Part shown: piece by piece, positions 9,401-20,957 of the stretch | How the letters are laid out: every line of letters begins with the position of its first letter | Position numbering within the stretch: position 1 is the stretch's first letter | Assembly: GCA_959347315.1 (NCBI GenBank) | Contig: OY365808.1 | Coordinates: 2,919,872 to 2,983,871 of the forward strand | Reading direction: 5' to 3' | From: Bimastos eiseni | Taxonomy: Eukaryota; Annelida; Clitellata; Crassiclitellata; Lumbricidae | DNA length: 64,000 bases | The notes under the pieces: model-generated | What the model was told of the DNA's origin: nothing | Seen by the model: only the letters and a program-made list of their open reading frames with translations | Databases searched by the model: none | Position numbers and translations under genes: made by a program

Positions 9401-9610
9401 TTTGACCATGGTGTGTGCTTGAATTGTGGCTCATTTTTCAATTTTATGGTGGCCTATTTGGCTGGTATTAGAACCATGATGTGGGTTGTTGTGATTTTTG
9501 GTGATTTTGTAACCTAATTATAGGTTAATAATACGTTTTGTAACCTATTAAGTGGGTGAATTGACCACAATATTGGTCAATTGTCCCAGGTAGCTCACTT
9601 TCCTACTACT
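9401..9610 (-). repeat. Polinton right terminal inverted repeat
   Basis: Reverse complement of the left TIR, ending ...GTAGCTCACTTTCCTACTACT at 9610. It starts about 55 bp after the integrase stop, so the integrase sits directly inside the right end. Confidence 0.9.
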
Positions 9611-10129
9611 AAAATGATTAGATAGGAAATTAGAGCATTAGTCAATATTAAAATGCGTTAAGGCTTAGTGTAATTTTTAATCCTAGAGACCACATGCTAG
9701 GTGTGGAGGTCAGATGTGAGAGATGAAAAGTCAGAGTTCCGAGGTCAGTCCTGTTGACGTTGTTTCCTTTCTCGACGACGTCGTTTCTCTTTAAAATCGA
9801 GCTGATTACAATAGCAAGAGCTTCACCAGCCACGGCCATCACGATTCTCATCAGTTAGACGACGCACGCACCAGCAGCACGCAGCCACATTGAAAGGTGA
9901 TAGTGGCGTGTTTTGTCCGGCGACCAGAGCGTGGCGCCACTATGTATACGGCTAATGCTGATTGGTTGAAATAGGCACGAATGAAGAGCGACACCTATCA
10001 ATGGAATGGAGCAAAATACGACGATGACTCATTTAAAGAACCATCGATTACTCAAATTATGGTGTCTAAGAGTCAGACAGGTGGACCAACAACACATACG
10101 ATCGTCCTTATCATACATGAATATAAGCA

Positions 10130-10460
10130 AGCCAATTTTATAATATTTACGGTATCTTATGATTATATATTTACATATATACTTATATGTATTTATATAA
10201 GGTTACAATACATATTACTCACTATATAGCATATATATTGTAATATTGTTTATCTACGTGTATATATGTTCATACCACTTAAGCACACATACTTACACAA
10301 GCATAATATACATGTATATGCACAGGCCGGATCTATATATGTATATGTGTGCATATATATATATATATATATAAAAGACACCATGATATAAATATGCATA
10401 TATATACATATATGTATATACATGTATATATATATATTCATATTAGGGGCTGCTTAACTA
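10130..10460. repeat. AT-rich TATA/ATGT low-complexity region
   Basis: Alternating TATA, TATG and CATA runs with several self-complementary stretches. The small open frames are compositional. No gene seen. Confidence 0.8.
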
Positions 10461-10654
10461 TATATACATACAGGCGGTTTTTCGATCTCCATCGGTAATG
10501 GTTTCTCTAAGCAGATAATGTTGACAGAGACAGGACATTAAGGAGGCAAAGGTAGAGACAGGCAGGCATATAGAGCGATAAGAAAAAAGGCGAGGGAGCG
10601 ACAGAGTGATACATAGAAGCAGATAGAAAACGAGAGGGAGGCAGACAAACAAAG

Positions 10655-11074
10655 AGACAAAAAGAATGGAAGAGAGAGAGACAGAGACAGAGAGACACAC
10701 AAAGATAGAGAAAGAGCGAAAAAAAGAGATAGAGAAAGAGGGACAGAGAGAGACAGAGAGAGACAGACAGACAGACAGACAGAGAGAAAGACATGGAGAG
10801 ACTGAGAGAGAGACAGAGAGAGGGAGGGAGAGGAACAGAGAGACAGAGACAGAGAAAGAGAGAGAATGAGAGAGAGAGAGAGAGAGACAGAGTGAGAGAG
10901 TGAGAGAAAGAGAGAGAGAAAGAGAGACAGACAGACAGAGACGGAGACGGGGAAAGAGAAGGAGAAAGAGAAAGAGAGAGAAAAAGAGAGACAGAGAGAC
11001 AGACAGACAGAAAGAGACAGCGCGAGAGAGAGAGAGAGAGGGAGGGAGGAAGAGAGTGAGAGAAAGAGAGAGAA

Positions 11075-11109
<35 letters not shown>

Positions 11110-11240
11110 CAGAGACCTAGACGGAAAAAGAGAAAGAGAAAGAAAGAGAGAGAGAAAGAGAGAGAGACAGAGAGAGAGAGACAGAGACAGAGACCTAGAC
11201 GGAAAAAGAGAAAGAGAAAGAAAGAGAGAGAGAGAGAGAC

Positions 11241-11275
<35 letters not shown>

Positions 11276-11310
11276 CACAGAGAGGCAGAGACACAGAGAG
11301 AGAGAGTAAT
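10655..11310. repeat. Purine-only (GAGACA/GAGAAA)n tract, about 650 bp
   Basis: The plus strand is almost exclusively A and G with CA interruptions every few units. It includes two near-identical internal blocks around GACAGAGACCTAGACGG (about 11107 and 11185), showing segmental duplication within the satellite. It produces Arg/Glu-rich and Leu/Ser-rich open frames of up to 286 codons, which I treat as artefacts. Confidence 0.95.
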
Positions 11311-11547
11311 TTAGTCATGGACTTGGAGATTCACTGGATAGACGTCCAGGTGAAAGGCTTTCAGTTGAGGTTGAATGCGGAAACCTCTGGTAATTCGAAT
11401 CGGTAGGATGATCATTCTCATTTTCTGGGATAAATGTTGCTGGTAGGATTCCGAATAAAGGAAACGCCTGAAAAACACGTATAAGAGGAGGAAACGCATT
11501 CCATTAGGTTAGACAAGAGGCGGCCATTGTTACGAGGTGTCAGCGTA

Positions 11548-11897
11548 CAATGTTCCCTCTCATTTTTAGGAGATCGTGTGTGCAAGAGACTTTGTATGTG
11601 CAACATTTTATAAATATTTTTTGCACTTTTTTGCCCATGTCCGACCTGAATGCGATGATGGTTGGATTAAGACCATATTCAAAAGTCTATAGTGACAATA
11701 CCTGATAACCTAAAAGAAAAGTCCCTTGTCTACATATAAGTAAGGGAACGTATCAATCAAGAAACCAAAGTTTCTGTATTAAGGCTGACCGCAGCTAACT
11801 AGGAGAATCGATTCATAAAAAAATGTGTGCACACACTTAATTCTTGTGTGCGCTGGCTCAACGGCCCGCGCATGCGCACAGCATAGAGGGAACAGTG
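11548..11897. mobile_element. hAT-like MITE, about 350 bp
   Basis: The left end CAATGTTCCCTCT and right end AGAGGGAACAGTG are imperfect terminal inverted repeats. The interior is shared with 61593-61914 (AAGTCTATAGTGA-type block, GAAACCA-GA-TTT block, GCATGCGC run near the right end). It has no ORF, as expected for a non-autonomous element. The flanking 8 bp (TCAGCGTA and TGATAGGC) do not match, so the target duplication is not preserved. Confidence 0.6.
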
Positions 11898-12079
11898 TGA
11901 TAGGCACTTCATTTTCTCAGCCTCGGTTGGCTAGTTTGCTAACTGGCAGTATTATCGCATGTCGATAGTCTAGGGTCAGTATACATGCACCTATTAGATG
12001 AGCTGATGAGTTAGTTAGAGGACGTAAGCCAAGCAGAAATCACGGGCATACATGTACCCGTGTATACACATGTGCATAC

Positions 12080-12160
12080 AACTATACATACATTCATGCA
12101 CGCGTAGTATACATACATTCATGCACGCGTAGTATACATACATTCATGCACGCGTAGTAT
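12080..12160. repeat. 25-bp minisatellite, about three units
   Basis: Three near-perfect units built on CATTCATGCACGCGTAGTAT, immediately before the (ACAT)n array. Confidence 0.85.
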
Positions 12161-12275
12161 ACATACATGCATACATACATACATACATACATACATACAT
12201 ACATACATACATACATACATACATACATACATACATACATACATACATACAGACACATACACACACACACACACA
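12161..12275. repeat. (ACAT)n microsatellite ending in (CA)n
   Basis: About 22 ACAT units, then ACACACAC and CTCACTCA. It ends only about 85 bp before the calsyntenin splice acceptor at 12361. Confidence 0.95.
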
Positions 12276-12360
12276 CTCACTCACTCTTACAAAGGTACAT
12301 GCATATAAACAATAACACATGCACACATGATCCTAATATAGTTTTGTGTTTGTTCTGAAG

Positions 12361-12550
12361 ACGAAGTGTGTGGTTACACGATCTACAAATGGCATTCCGA
12401 GCAACCATTTAAGGTCGTTCTGCTCGACCGGAAGTCAGGGGCCGCTAAGGTCGTCCTCGACACCGGATATGACGTCGACTATGAAAAGAAACACAGATAC
12501 AACTTCGAGATCGCACCGTACGACTGCGTCACTGGAGTTCACGGAAACAG
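12361..12550 (+). CDS. CLSTN: Calsyntenin exon: C-terminal part of cadherin repeat 1
   Basis: Internal exon with acceptor TGTTCTGAAG and donor CAG|GTCAGA. It begins with two bases completing a codon. It encodes (D)EVCGYTIYKWHSEQPFK, then VVLLDRKSGAAKVV and FEIAPYDCVTGVHGN. This aligns with vertebrate calsyntenin cadherin 1 (xICGxRLHGxxxPFEAVILDKxTGEGL ... FTIQAYDCGEGPDG). The conserved Cys in YDC and the LLDRxTG-type strand support the call. Calsyntenins are type I membrane proteins with two cadherin repeats and an LG/LNS-like domain, active in synapse organisation and kinesin-1 cargo transport. This is the first exon visible; the start codon and signal peptide are upstream of the window. It ends in phase 2 (AG) and joins the 33672 exon. 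Confidence 0.92.
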
Positions 12551-12934
12551 GTCAGATCAAAGTTCACTCCTTTGGTGGGGAGCCGCGAATGGGTTGAAGT
12601 TGAGTATTGGAGTAGGAGATTAGCCAAGAAGAAGGCTACTCCGACTAATGGAACGATTCTCGATTGTTGCATTATGAGCAATTTTTCGTAGATTAGTCAT
12701 TTTAAATATCTTGATATTGATGATGATGATAATTGTAATAATCACAGTAATACAACAGTTTAACAGCCCGAGGTATCAGTATTTACCTGGGATAAAAATA
12801 TTAATAATAGTAACAATAATAGTAAAAATTACAGCAAATGATGATTAAAAAAATGTTATTAATACTCATAACTATTATCATAACAATCTTTATTATAATT
12901 GCATGAATGTGGTTCGCCAGAGTTCAATACTATA

Positions 12935-13555
12935 CACGGTGATTCAATAAAAAATAGGCTCCTAAGTCAAACTGTTTATTTCATATGATTTTTTATCTCT
13001 AATGCCTGACAATTTTCTTTTAGATATTGTAACAATATACTTCTAACATGAAAGCAATCTATAATATTTTTGCGAAGAAACTCTTAGCAGTATGATCTGA
13101 TTATTTAATTAAAGATGTTCAAAATGTCCTCCTTCTGCTTGCACACAAGCCTGGAAGCGCTGGCGCCATTGGGGTACAGCATCATCGATTACCCTCTAAA
13201 CCAGACCATACCACACTTCCAACAAGCGTTGCTTCAGATCGTTTACATCATGTATTGCTGTCTGGTAAACTCTCTCTTGCATTACGCTCCACACACTTTG
13301 TAGTCATCAATATTTAAATCTGGACTGTTCTGAGACCATAATGTGGGAGAAATGAAGTCTGGTGTCTCCTTTGTTAGCATTTCGATTGTTTTCCTAGCTA
13401 AATAGTCAGATCTTACTGCTGAGAGTTTTTTAACAAAAATATTAAAGACCGTTTTCATGTTAGAAGTATCTTGTTACAAAATCAAAAAGAAAATTGTCAG
13501 GCATTAGAAATATATTAAATAAACAGTTTGGCTTGCTTTTTATTGAATCACGGTG
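12935..13555 (-). mobile_element. Mariner-family remnant with long inverted repeats
   Basis: It is flanked by TA on both sides (12933-12934, 13556-13557), the mariner/Tc1 target duplication. The outer ends CACGGTGATTCAATAAAAA and TTTTTATTGAATCACGGTG are perfect inverses. The similarity continues inward about 130-150 bp (for example AATGCCTGACAATTTTCTTTT and the inverse at about 13490), longer than typical 30-bp mariner ends. The middle, on the minus strand, encodes a decayed transposase C-terminus: DFISPTLWSQNSPDLNIDDYK, matching the mariner LWPPNSPDLNPxDY catalytic-Asp motif, then a broken tail to about 13115. At 621 bp it lacks most of the usual 1.3 kb. Confidence 0.85.
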
Positions 13556-14457
13556 TATAAACTTTGAGCCGCAATGTGTGATGAAGATTAAACCTTGATG
13601 CACATTTTTCTTTCCTGAATAATTCCTCTTACCCTGAGTACAATATCAGACAGCTGTGATTAGAAATAGCTAAATATCTTTTAATTAAATCCATTGCAAC
13701 ATCTTAGCCTCATTTCCGCATGGGTGTCAATACTATTCCAGTAATTCTATCGTGGTGTTTCAAAGTGACAGGTCGGGAGCGCCACTGATAAGTCTCTCTA
13801 TTGAAGTGGCGTTATATAAATAAGTAATTACAATGACTATCTTTAGAGTCAATGGATAAATGATTTCGTTCTGTATAGAAATAAGTATCAAATCCAGAAA
13901 TGAATCACCGCGTCATCTATTGACGTGTCAGCCTGATTGGCGTTCTCTCAAAAGTCAGCGCGGTCATTGCAAACGATTCTGGTCATCGCCGACAAACTTA
14001 TCTTGACCATCCACTGACCAGGATGACCGACAGACTGACCATTAACTCATCGATTTATCAGGGCAGCCATGCTGGGGTTCAGATACCGGATGTTTCTGAG
14101 GAGGATGGAAGCAGGCGGAAGTGATGAGACCGGCATCCCTAATGGGCACCTACCCCCGGTCCCCCAGTTGAACCCGCCGACTGGCGTCATCTAGCGATCG
14201 AACACGAATTAAAGGCTCGACTTCCGGTTTCGTGAGCACGGTGGAATCCACTTCCGGGACGTCCTTCGATCGCTGTGTTTGCAGTATGTGCACTTATGGT
14301 TTGATAGATGTCGCTAGGTTTGCGGTTGATGGATGACCCCGATTTAGGGGAAAGAGGGGTGGGTAAATGGGGAGGAATGGTGGGTTGGAAACCGAGGGGG
14401 CGGGTGCGTCAGAGAGAGTGCGTCAAGTGCTCCTCTTCCTCATTGACGCAGGTAGTC

Positions 14458-14878
14458 AATATGTCTGTCTGTCTATATGTCTGTCTGTCTATATGTCTGT
14501 CTGTCTATATGTCTGTCTGTCTATATGTCTGTCTGTCTATATGTCTGTCTGTCTATATGTCTGTCTGTCTATATGTCTGTCTGTCTATGTGTCTGTCTGT
14601 CTGTCTGTCTATATGTCTGTCTGTCTATATGTCTGTCTGTCTATATGTCTGTCTGTCTATGTGTCTGTCTGTCTATATGTCTGTCTGTCTATATGTCTGT
14701 CTGTCTATATGTCTGTCTGTCTATGTGTCTGTCTGTCTGTCTGTCTATATGTCTGTCTGTCTATATGTCTGTCTGTCTATATGTCTGTCTGTCTATATGT
14801 CTGTCTGTCTATATGTCTGTCTGTCTATATGTCTGTCTGTTTGTCTGTCTGTCTGTTTGTCTGTTTGTCTGTCTGTAT
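14458..14878. repeat. (GTCTGTCTGTCTATAT)n 16-bp satellite
   Basis: About 26 units of a 16-bp motif, with some GTGT variants and expanded CTGT blocks. All three plus frames are open, encoding Ser-Val-Cys-Leu-Tyr repeats, because the unit length and composition avoid stops. Not coding. Confidence 0.95.
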
Positions 14879-16059
14879 GCTTAATATATCTCTCATTTCT
14901 TCGTTACTCTTAAAAACCTTGTCTATAGAGTTCTTCCTCTCGTTCTGTCTCTTTCTCTTTGTCTCTCTCTTTTTATTTCTATCTGTCTCTGACTGTTGCT
15001 GTAATCTAGATTAGAGTCTGTGCTGACACATATGCACGAAAACTTACTCATTTACTTATTATTTTACTTTTCGTCTCTCTGTCTCTGTGATTCTCTGTCT
15101 TCGTCTCTTTGTCCTTGTCTCTGTGTCTGTGTCTTTGTCTCTCTGTTTCTCTTCTGGAGAAAACACAGAGGAGGTGCAGCGGCCACAAGCTGTCATTAAA
15201 ACATCGCAAAATATACTCTTGAATTTAGACACCTTTAAAATGTCCTCAGCTGATGCTATATAATATTTGTAAAATACTCAGGTTTTATTATTCCATAATA
15301 GGTCTAATATTAATTTTGTCGTCAGTGCCCTATGCATAAGATTACAAGGCATTAATTTACATAACTGAAGCTTGGTAAATAACCTACTTAATTATAAGGT
15401 GCATAGTGTTTGTGAAATAGTTATTATATTATGTATTCTTGAATCAATTCGAATTTAATATAGCGCCCCATCAAGGTATCTACTCAGAAGTGAATAATAA
15501 TGACATCATGGTATTGGTAGATTTTTTGATTTCTTAAATCAAACTTGTAGCATTTCGAAATTTGTAACATTTTTCGAGATGTAAACATCCGCTTTGATTT
15601 TTTAAAATTCAGAATCACTATTCCTACTTTATCTGCCTTTATATCACGATTTACCTGGATGGCCCTACTTAGCTGGACTATTGCCCTTTCTGGGTCCCTT
15701 GTTGTTGCTGATTGACGAATATTAATTGTTATTATTATTTTTTCAGTGGCTGCAATAATAATGAATTGATTGATTGATTGATTGAAGTATAGAGGACACA
15801 TTTTTTTTGAATTTCCAGTGTCTGTGACCTGTTGAATATTTAAATATCACAGTGCAAAATATAAGTACAATTACAATTGCTTTCAGATTTACTGCTAGAT
15901 AGTTTGAAAGCTGTTGATGTTTTATCAATTCAGTTGATTAATTTTGAATAAAACCTGTGTGATTTAAATCATGATTTTTAACCGCGATATAAATCATGAT
16001 TTAAATTGTATCAACCCCGTTATTTAGATGCACGTGTCTTACAGCTGCTTATTCTTTTC

Positions 16060-17250
16060 GCCCCCTCCTCCTCGTCCTCCTCCTCGTCCTCCTCCTCCTC
16101 CTCCTCCTTTTCCTCCTGTCTGTCTGTTTGTGTGTCTGCCTGTCTGTGTGTCTATCATGCCAGTTGCCTGCGATTGGGTTAACGCCTGGGTTACGATCAC
16201 GTCGTCTGCCTACTTCGCATTAATGCCACCCTTTCCATTAGAAACTGCAGTGTCACCGGTCAGGCGATCTTAGCGCTTTCTCCGGAGCTACCCTCTATGT
16301 ATGCTTCAATGTCTGTGTGTCTATCTGTTTGTCTTTGTCAGTCTGCACGTTAATCTGTCTGTCTGTCTGTCTGTCTTTCGTCTGCTCTGATGAATGCTTG
16401 TCCTAAGTGCTGCCTGTCTTTCTTTCTGCATCTCGTCTACTTTCACGAATGCTCGCCCTAAAAACTGTTTGTCTAAATATCTGTCCTATCTTGCCTCTCT
16501 GCCTTGGAAAATGTTTCTCCTTACGACTGCCTGTCTATCTGTCTTTTTGTCTGTGTGTCTGTCTTTCTATATGTTTTAATATCTGCCTTAACGAATGATT
16601 GTCATATGAACTGTCTGTCTATCTGTCTGTCTTTCTTATCTTGTCTCGTTGCCCTAGCCAATGTTTCGCCTAAGACCTATCTGTGTACCTGTATCTCTGT
16701 TTCTTTGTCTCTGTATTTGTATTCGTCATGCGCATTTATAGCTAGGTGTCTCTGTCTGTCTGTCTGTATGTCTGGGTCTGTTCATCTCATCTATTCCCAA
16801 TTCTCTCTTTGTGCTGGTATCTCTCTGTCTACAGATGTATTTACAATTGCACGTGGGCGTCTTCTACTATTTCTCCATCTATTTCTCTAATTATTTATTT
16901 CTAATTGCGTTCGTGCAGTTCGCATCAAAGGCTTTTGCCGACGGCGGGCGGCGATTCGTGTCTTTGATGTCTAATGGGTGGCACCAACCTCAATCGCAGA
17001 GGATTTCTCTACCTCGGCTTCTGTAGCCGACTTTGTCCGCGTGCGTCTGCTTCTACTTCCGCCTCTGTCTGTCTATCAGTCTTCTTCTGTCTCTGTGACC
17101 TTGTCTCATGTGTTTGTCTCCATCCCTCTGTCTCTGCCTGTGTGAAAGCCTATGTGAATGTCTGGGTGTCTGTCTCTATAACTGCCTCTGTGTTTGTGTG
17201 TGTGTGTCCGTAGACCTGTGCGTGTGTTTGTGTGCCCGTATGTGTGCCGG
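16060..17250. repeat. CCT and CTGT-rich degenerate satellite region
   Basis: It starts with (CCT)n at 16061-16115, then about 1.1 kb of CTGT/TTTGTCTG-rich sequence interrupted by unique bits. Many small Cys/Leu/Ser-rich open frames result. I see no gene. Confidence 0.8.
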
Positions 17251-18194
17251 ACCTGACTGCTTATCAATCTTCTCTCATAGATCTTGCCGCAAACGTGTTG
17301 CAAAAAAGATAAATTAATTGTAGCTTCATTCGAAAATGCTTTGCCATCTGTCTTTACTTCTCTTTCAATCTACGACACTACTAGGAATAAATTTACATCA
17401 CTATCAGTTTTTTAACATTGTTTTTTGTTCTTTTTTTGGTTTTTGTTTAAACTACGTACTTAAATACTTATAATACGCAATTTATTCATACAATGTTATG
17501 TATCAAATTTCACCTGCTCATAAACTCATATACACTTGGCAGCATCTACCATTATCAGAATATCTAGTATGCATAAAATAATATTAATTTTGCGAACATT
17601 ATGCACGTTAAATGAAACAACCAATTTGCCAAGGTACTCTTTTAAATTGTTCAGTTACTTAAGCCGTCTATATTTATACAGAGGCCGATGACGACAATTT
17701 GACCATAAGAATTGTGCAGTTAACATGAAAATTTTTACAACTACTATATAGCTCCAGTTGACTGCATTTTTAAAGGTTTCTAAACCCAACTGTATATTAT
17801 CCGATGTTTAGCCAACAGCTCTGTTTTCTCTAGAAATTAGACACAGATCTCAACTGGAGATGCGACGTATTGCTCGTGAATAAGCTGCTGCCCTACTCTT
17901 AATATTGGAATAATGCACTGGATGTTTTTGGGTTTACGATTACTTTAACGACTGCTAACAGTTTACATTAGTGTTGTTGGCAGAAATGCTCTGGACCGTG
18001 GCATTATACAACAATAACATTTACCGTTCGTATTTAAAAAAATATTTTCAAGGTTTAAATTCGACAATTTGAAAGTATATTATTATACATAGTGACCGAT
18101 TTTAAGTATACTATTTTAAAGATGCGTGGAGCTTTTGAGGCTGAAAGTTCGGCCTAATAACGCACGGAAAAATTACTTCTACGGCCGAAAGTTC

Positions 18195-18380
18195 GTCATA
18201 TATGTCTAAAAACGACACTAACCCTGACCCTAGACGATCCCCACGACGCCTAACCTGGCCCTTACCGACCCTCACAATGCCTAATCTAACCCCAACCGAC
18301 CCTCACGACGCATGTTACAAATGTTTTGTGTTTTTAACAGCGCGCATGCGCCAATGGTTGCGCATGCGCAGAGGTCTTCA
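18195..18380. repeat. Three 31-bp tandem units plus GCGCATGCGC palindromes
   Basis: Units start CGATCCCCACGACGCC, CGACCCTCACAATGCC and CGACCCTCACGACGCA at 31-bp spacing, with CTAACCC/CTGACCC in between. They are followed by two copies of GCGCATGCGC (about 18342 and 18361). This looks like the end of a non-autonomous element, but I could not find a partner end. Confidence 0.5.
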
Positions 18381-18535
18381 CGCGCTAAATTTTGTATGGG
18401 TTCGGTCGTAGAAGTAGAATTTTCATTTATTTTTGGGCCTAAGAAGATTTATGCTTTAAAGATGCTTTTAAGAGAGTTTATTTTGTAGAATGTTCCATTG
18501 TATTTGGTTTATCTGAACTATTCTTAGTAGCAATA

Positions 18536-18628
18536 GTAGTTTCAGTTTAAAGACACTCTGTGATTACACAATCTTTGCGTCACCTTCCTCTTTAAAGTTG
18601 TCTTGAGACTGGCACTACCAGATTGAGA
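18536..18628 (+). repeat. SDR85 copy 3
   Basis: Begins TTTCAGTTTAAAGACACT and ends GAGACTGGCACTACCAG. The central block is diverged. Confidence 0.75.
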
Positions 18629-18695
18629 GCATTTACGGAGCATAACTATTAACGAGTCACCCTTTGATACGTACCTTTGATACGTAGAAGTACTA

Positions 18696-18785
18696 TTTGC
18701 AGCTTAACGACACTTTGTAATAACAGAGATCATTAGCGTTGCCCCCTCCTTATCCAGGCTTAGGACTGACACTGCTATAATGTGC
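18696..18785 (+). repeat. SDR85 copy 4
   Basis: Contains TTAACGACACTTTGTAATAA, GATCATTAGCGTTGCCCCCT and CAGGCTTAGGACTGACACTG, with all three blocks in order. It lies 70 bp from copy 3. Confidence 0.85.
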
Positions 18786-20508
18786 AGTGCTGGAGTTTTG
18801 ACATTTCGAATTTGTTGTTACTTATATAAATTTATGCGTATATAAAATGGTGTTCAAATTCGCCAGGTTTGCCCCTATTTAGCGGCAATTGAGTAAATTA
18901 CCGATGAGACTTTAAGAGATGAAAACATGGTTTTTTGCGCTGAGAGAAATATGCAAGTGTAATGCAATACATTGCAATACTGTACAATGCAATACAATGC
19001 TGTTCAGTCATCAATGCAGTGCCTTTAAAAAAATGCTATGCCTACTGAATCTTCTACACATTCCGACAGTCGTGTTAAAGCGGATACGTTTTTAAAGTAT
19101 AATAACTTCTAAAAGTATTTTAATGGCAGTGAGACGTTTGCATATATTTTACACAAATAAGATAAGTAAGATATGTAGCCAGCTGTTTTCAGATCTACAA
19201 TAGCGTCAACTACACCACGTTTTACTCAAAAAAATAATCTGATTCTGCTCGGAGAGTGAAACACGAGAGGTGAAGCGCTTAGGAATATCCAGTGAGAGTC
19301 AGATGAAACCCGGCATCTCAGATCTAGTTCCCAAACGCTAGCTATGCAGAAACTTACAAATTAGTGAGTTGTAAGTGAACAGTTGTTGAACCATGTACGA
19401 CATTGCCATGCGAACAATTAGGCAATAGGTTGCGCTGTCAAAGCACCCTGCTCGCTTCAGCGTACATAACCTCAAGTTGTCTCAAACCTTGGAGCGCGGC
19501 GAGTCACGGAAGGCGACTGCTTAGAACGATCCATTTAGACACCTTTAAAACAAAGCAGCTGACGCTATATGTGTAGGTTGCGACAGCCGGTTAGTAAGAC
19601 CATACTTCAAAATTTAGTATGATAGGGCGCATAGCAAGACCTCGAAAACATTGTCAAAATTGTGAGTAGCAGACAAACACCTTAGAACTGCGTTTTGCAT
19701 TATAATGCACGCAATAACTCAATAGGTGACGCTGTGAAAACACTCCTTCTGCGTTCAAATCCTATCCATTAGAACACGGTGAGCCACGAAAGCCGATTGT
19801 TTAGAGCAATTCATTTAGACACCGTTAAAACACAATTATCAAACCGACTTCATGTAGGCTTAGGACGCGACGGGTGATAATTTTCGTACAAAATCCCATA
19901 AAAGATTAAGTTCGATGAGAAGATGTGCTCCTATGCATCTTGTTGTCAAAAGTCCCTCACATTTTCTGTTGCGTATATTAGTTTATAGAGCGCCGCTCAC
20001 AGCAGTAGCCATTTAGTAGAACTCCCACTTTGAGAATTCCGAGAGTAGAGAAAGGTTTTGATGCCGTTGGAAGAGATTCAGCAAGAATGGTAACGCGTAG
20101 AGATGAGGCAAGGGTATTTCTTGGGAAGGTTAAATGATGGCAAAGGATCTATAGCTGCATTCTTTCTGGGTTCCTTCCTACAACATTGTGCTCCAAACTT
20201 GTGGAAGTACTTTGCCAGTCCAAGGAGTGGACTGCTGGATGAGAAACTGCAATGAGAGGCGAAGGAATGTGATCCATGAGATATCTCTTGAATAATATCC
20301 AGCTTTGACTTAATGACCTGGATAAGAACTTTGGACCTGCATAGGAACTGGCAGAGGAACTGGCCAGTGTCTATGAGTGACTTTAGACTGGAAGAATTGA
20401 TTGAGAGGCGATTGGAAGGCATAGAAAAGAGACAAAACGCGGCCAACAAGAATGAATTGAGCGCATGTCATCAGCGATAAGGTGCCACGTAGCGCAGTCA
20501 CTAGAAGT

Positions 20509-20595
20509 GTCAGTTTAACGACAGTGCGCGATAACAAAAATCATCGGCCACGCCTTCTTTCCTTATCGAGACTTAAGACTTGCACCGTCAGAATA
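20509..20595 (+). repeat. SDR85 copy 5, diverged
   Basis: CAGTTTAACGACAGTGCGCG, AAATCATCGGCCACGCC and GAGACTTAAGACTTGCACC preserve order and spacing but with many substitutions. Confidence 0.65.
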
Positions 20596-20858
20596 GAATA
20601 TTGTGTTTCTATTATTCTTTCTAAGTCGCCTGGAATTTAATTTTGAACGGGTGTGCAGCTTTGGCCTTGAAATTCTCCTCGATCGCGATTGTTCCATCTC
20701 TGAGTGTGGCCGAGGTAATATAACTAATGCGCCTGATTTGCATATTATAATTAGTCCAGTCTTTAGATGATGCAAATGAAAATGGCGGTTGTTGTTCTAT
20801 CGAATGTCGTCGTATTGTGCAATTCGAAAGTTAAAATGTCAAACCATTGCAAGTTAAA

Positions 20859-20957
20859 GTAAATTGTGTACTGAAAACAGTCACATTGTTTTTATGGGAA
20901 AAAGAAATATTTCGCTTAATTGCTAAGCGTTAGACTATCCTACCCTTCTGTAACGTT
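20859..20957 (+). repeat. 99-bp direct repeat, copy A
   Basis: Near-identical (one difference that I can see) to 22231-22329, including TGCTAAGCGTTAGACTATCC. Far higher identity than other repeats here, so the duplication is recent. Confidence 0.95.

Larger units (their letters stand above)
3497..9610. mobile_element. Internally deleted Maverick/Polinton, about 6.1 kb
   Basis: The element is bounded by inverted repeats of about 210 bp (3497-3706 and 9401-9610). The outer ends read AGTAGTAG..., the AG/CT termini usual for Polintons. The gene set is diagnostic: N-terminal stub of the protein-primed type DNA polymerase, FtsK/HerA-like packaging ATPase with Walker A, penton-like and pX-like virion proteins, and a retroviral-type integrase with a C-terminal chromodomain. 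Complete Polintons are usually 15-20 kb, so about two thirds is missing, including the major capsid protein, the protease and most of the polymerase. The 6-bp flanks (AATAAG left, AAAATG right) match at four of six positions, so the target duplication is eroded or the ends are off by a base. Most ORFs are broken. The element looks inactive. Confidence 0.9.
1..12360. other. Probable upstream intron of the calsyntenin gene (inferred)
   Basis: The first visible calsyntenin exon (12361) starts two bases into a codon right after an AG acceptor, so at least one coding exon lies upstream. I looked here for the missing N-terminal cadherin-1 sequence and signal peptide and did not find them. The simplest reading is that this whole stretch is intron, or intron plus 5' flank. 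It contains a tRNA-like fragment, an ATC/CAC-rich stretch, a large (GTAT)n array, two copies of the short dispersed repeat, hAT-like MITEs, a Polinton and a purine-only satellite. Outside those entries (roughly 1-235, 313-1140, 1600-2470, 2560-2700, 9611-10240, 11320-11547 and 11898-12080) I see no supported gene. Confidence 0.5.

Noticed and set aside
9981..10229. 82-codon frame after the Polinton (MKSDTYQWNGAKYDDD start), considered as a missing calsyntenin N-terminal exon
   Set aside because: Its sequence does not match cadherin 1, and the second half runs into AT-rich low complexity.
10458..11406. 286-codon Leu/Ser frame (-) and 168-codon Arg/Glu frame (+)
   Set aside because: Both are readings of the purine-only satellite on opposite strands.
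14308..15014. Overlapping Cys/Leu/Ser-rich frames of up to 215 codons
   Set aside because: All three frames are open because of the 16-bp satellite; no gene-like sequence at either end.
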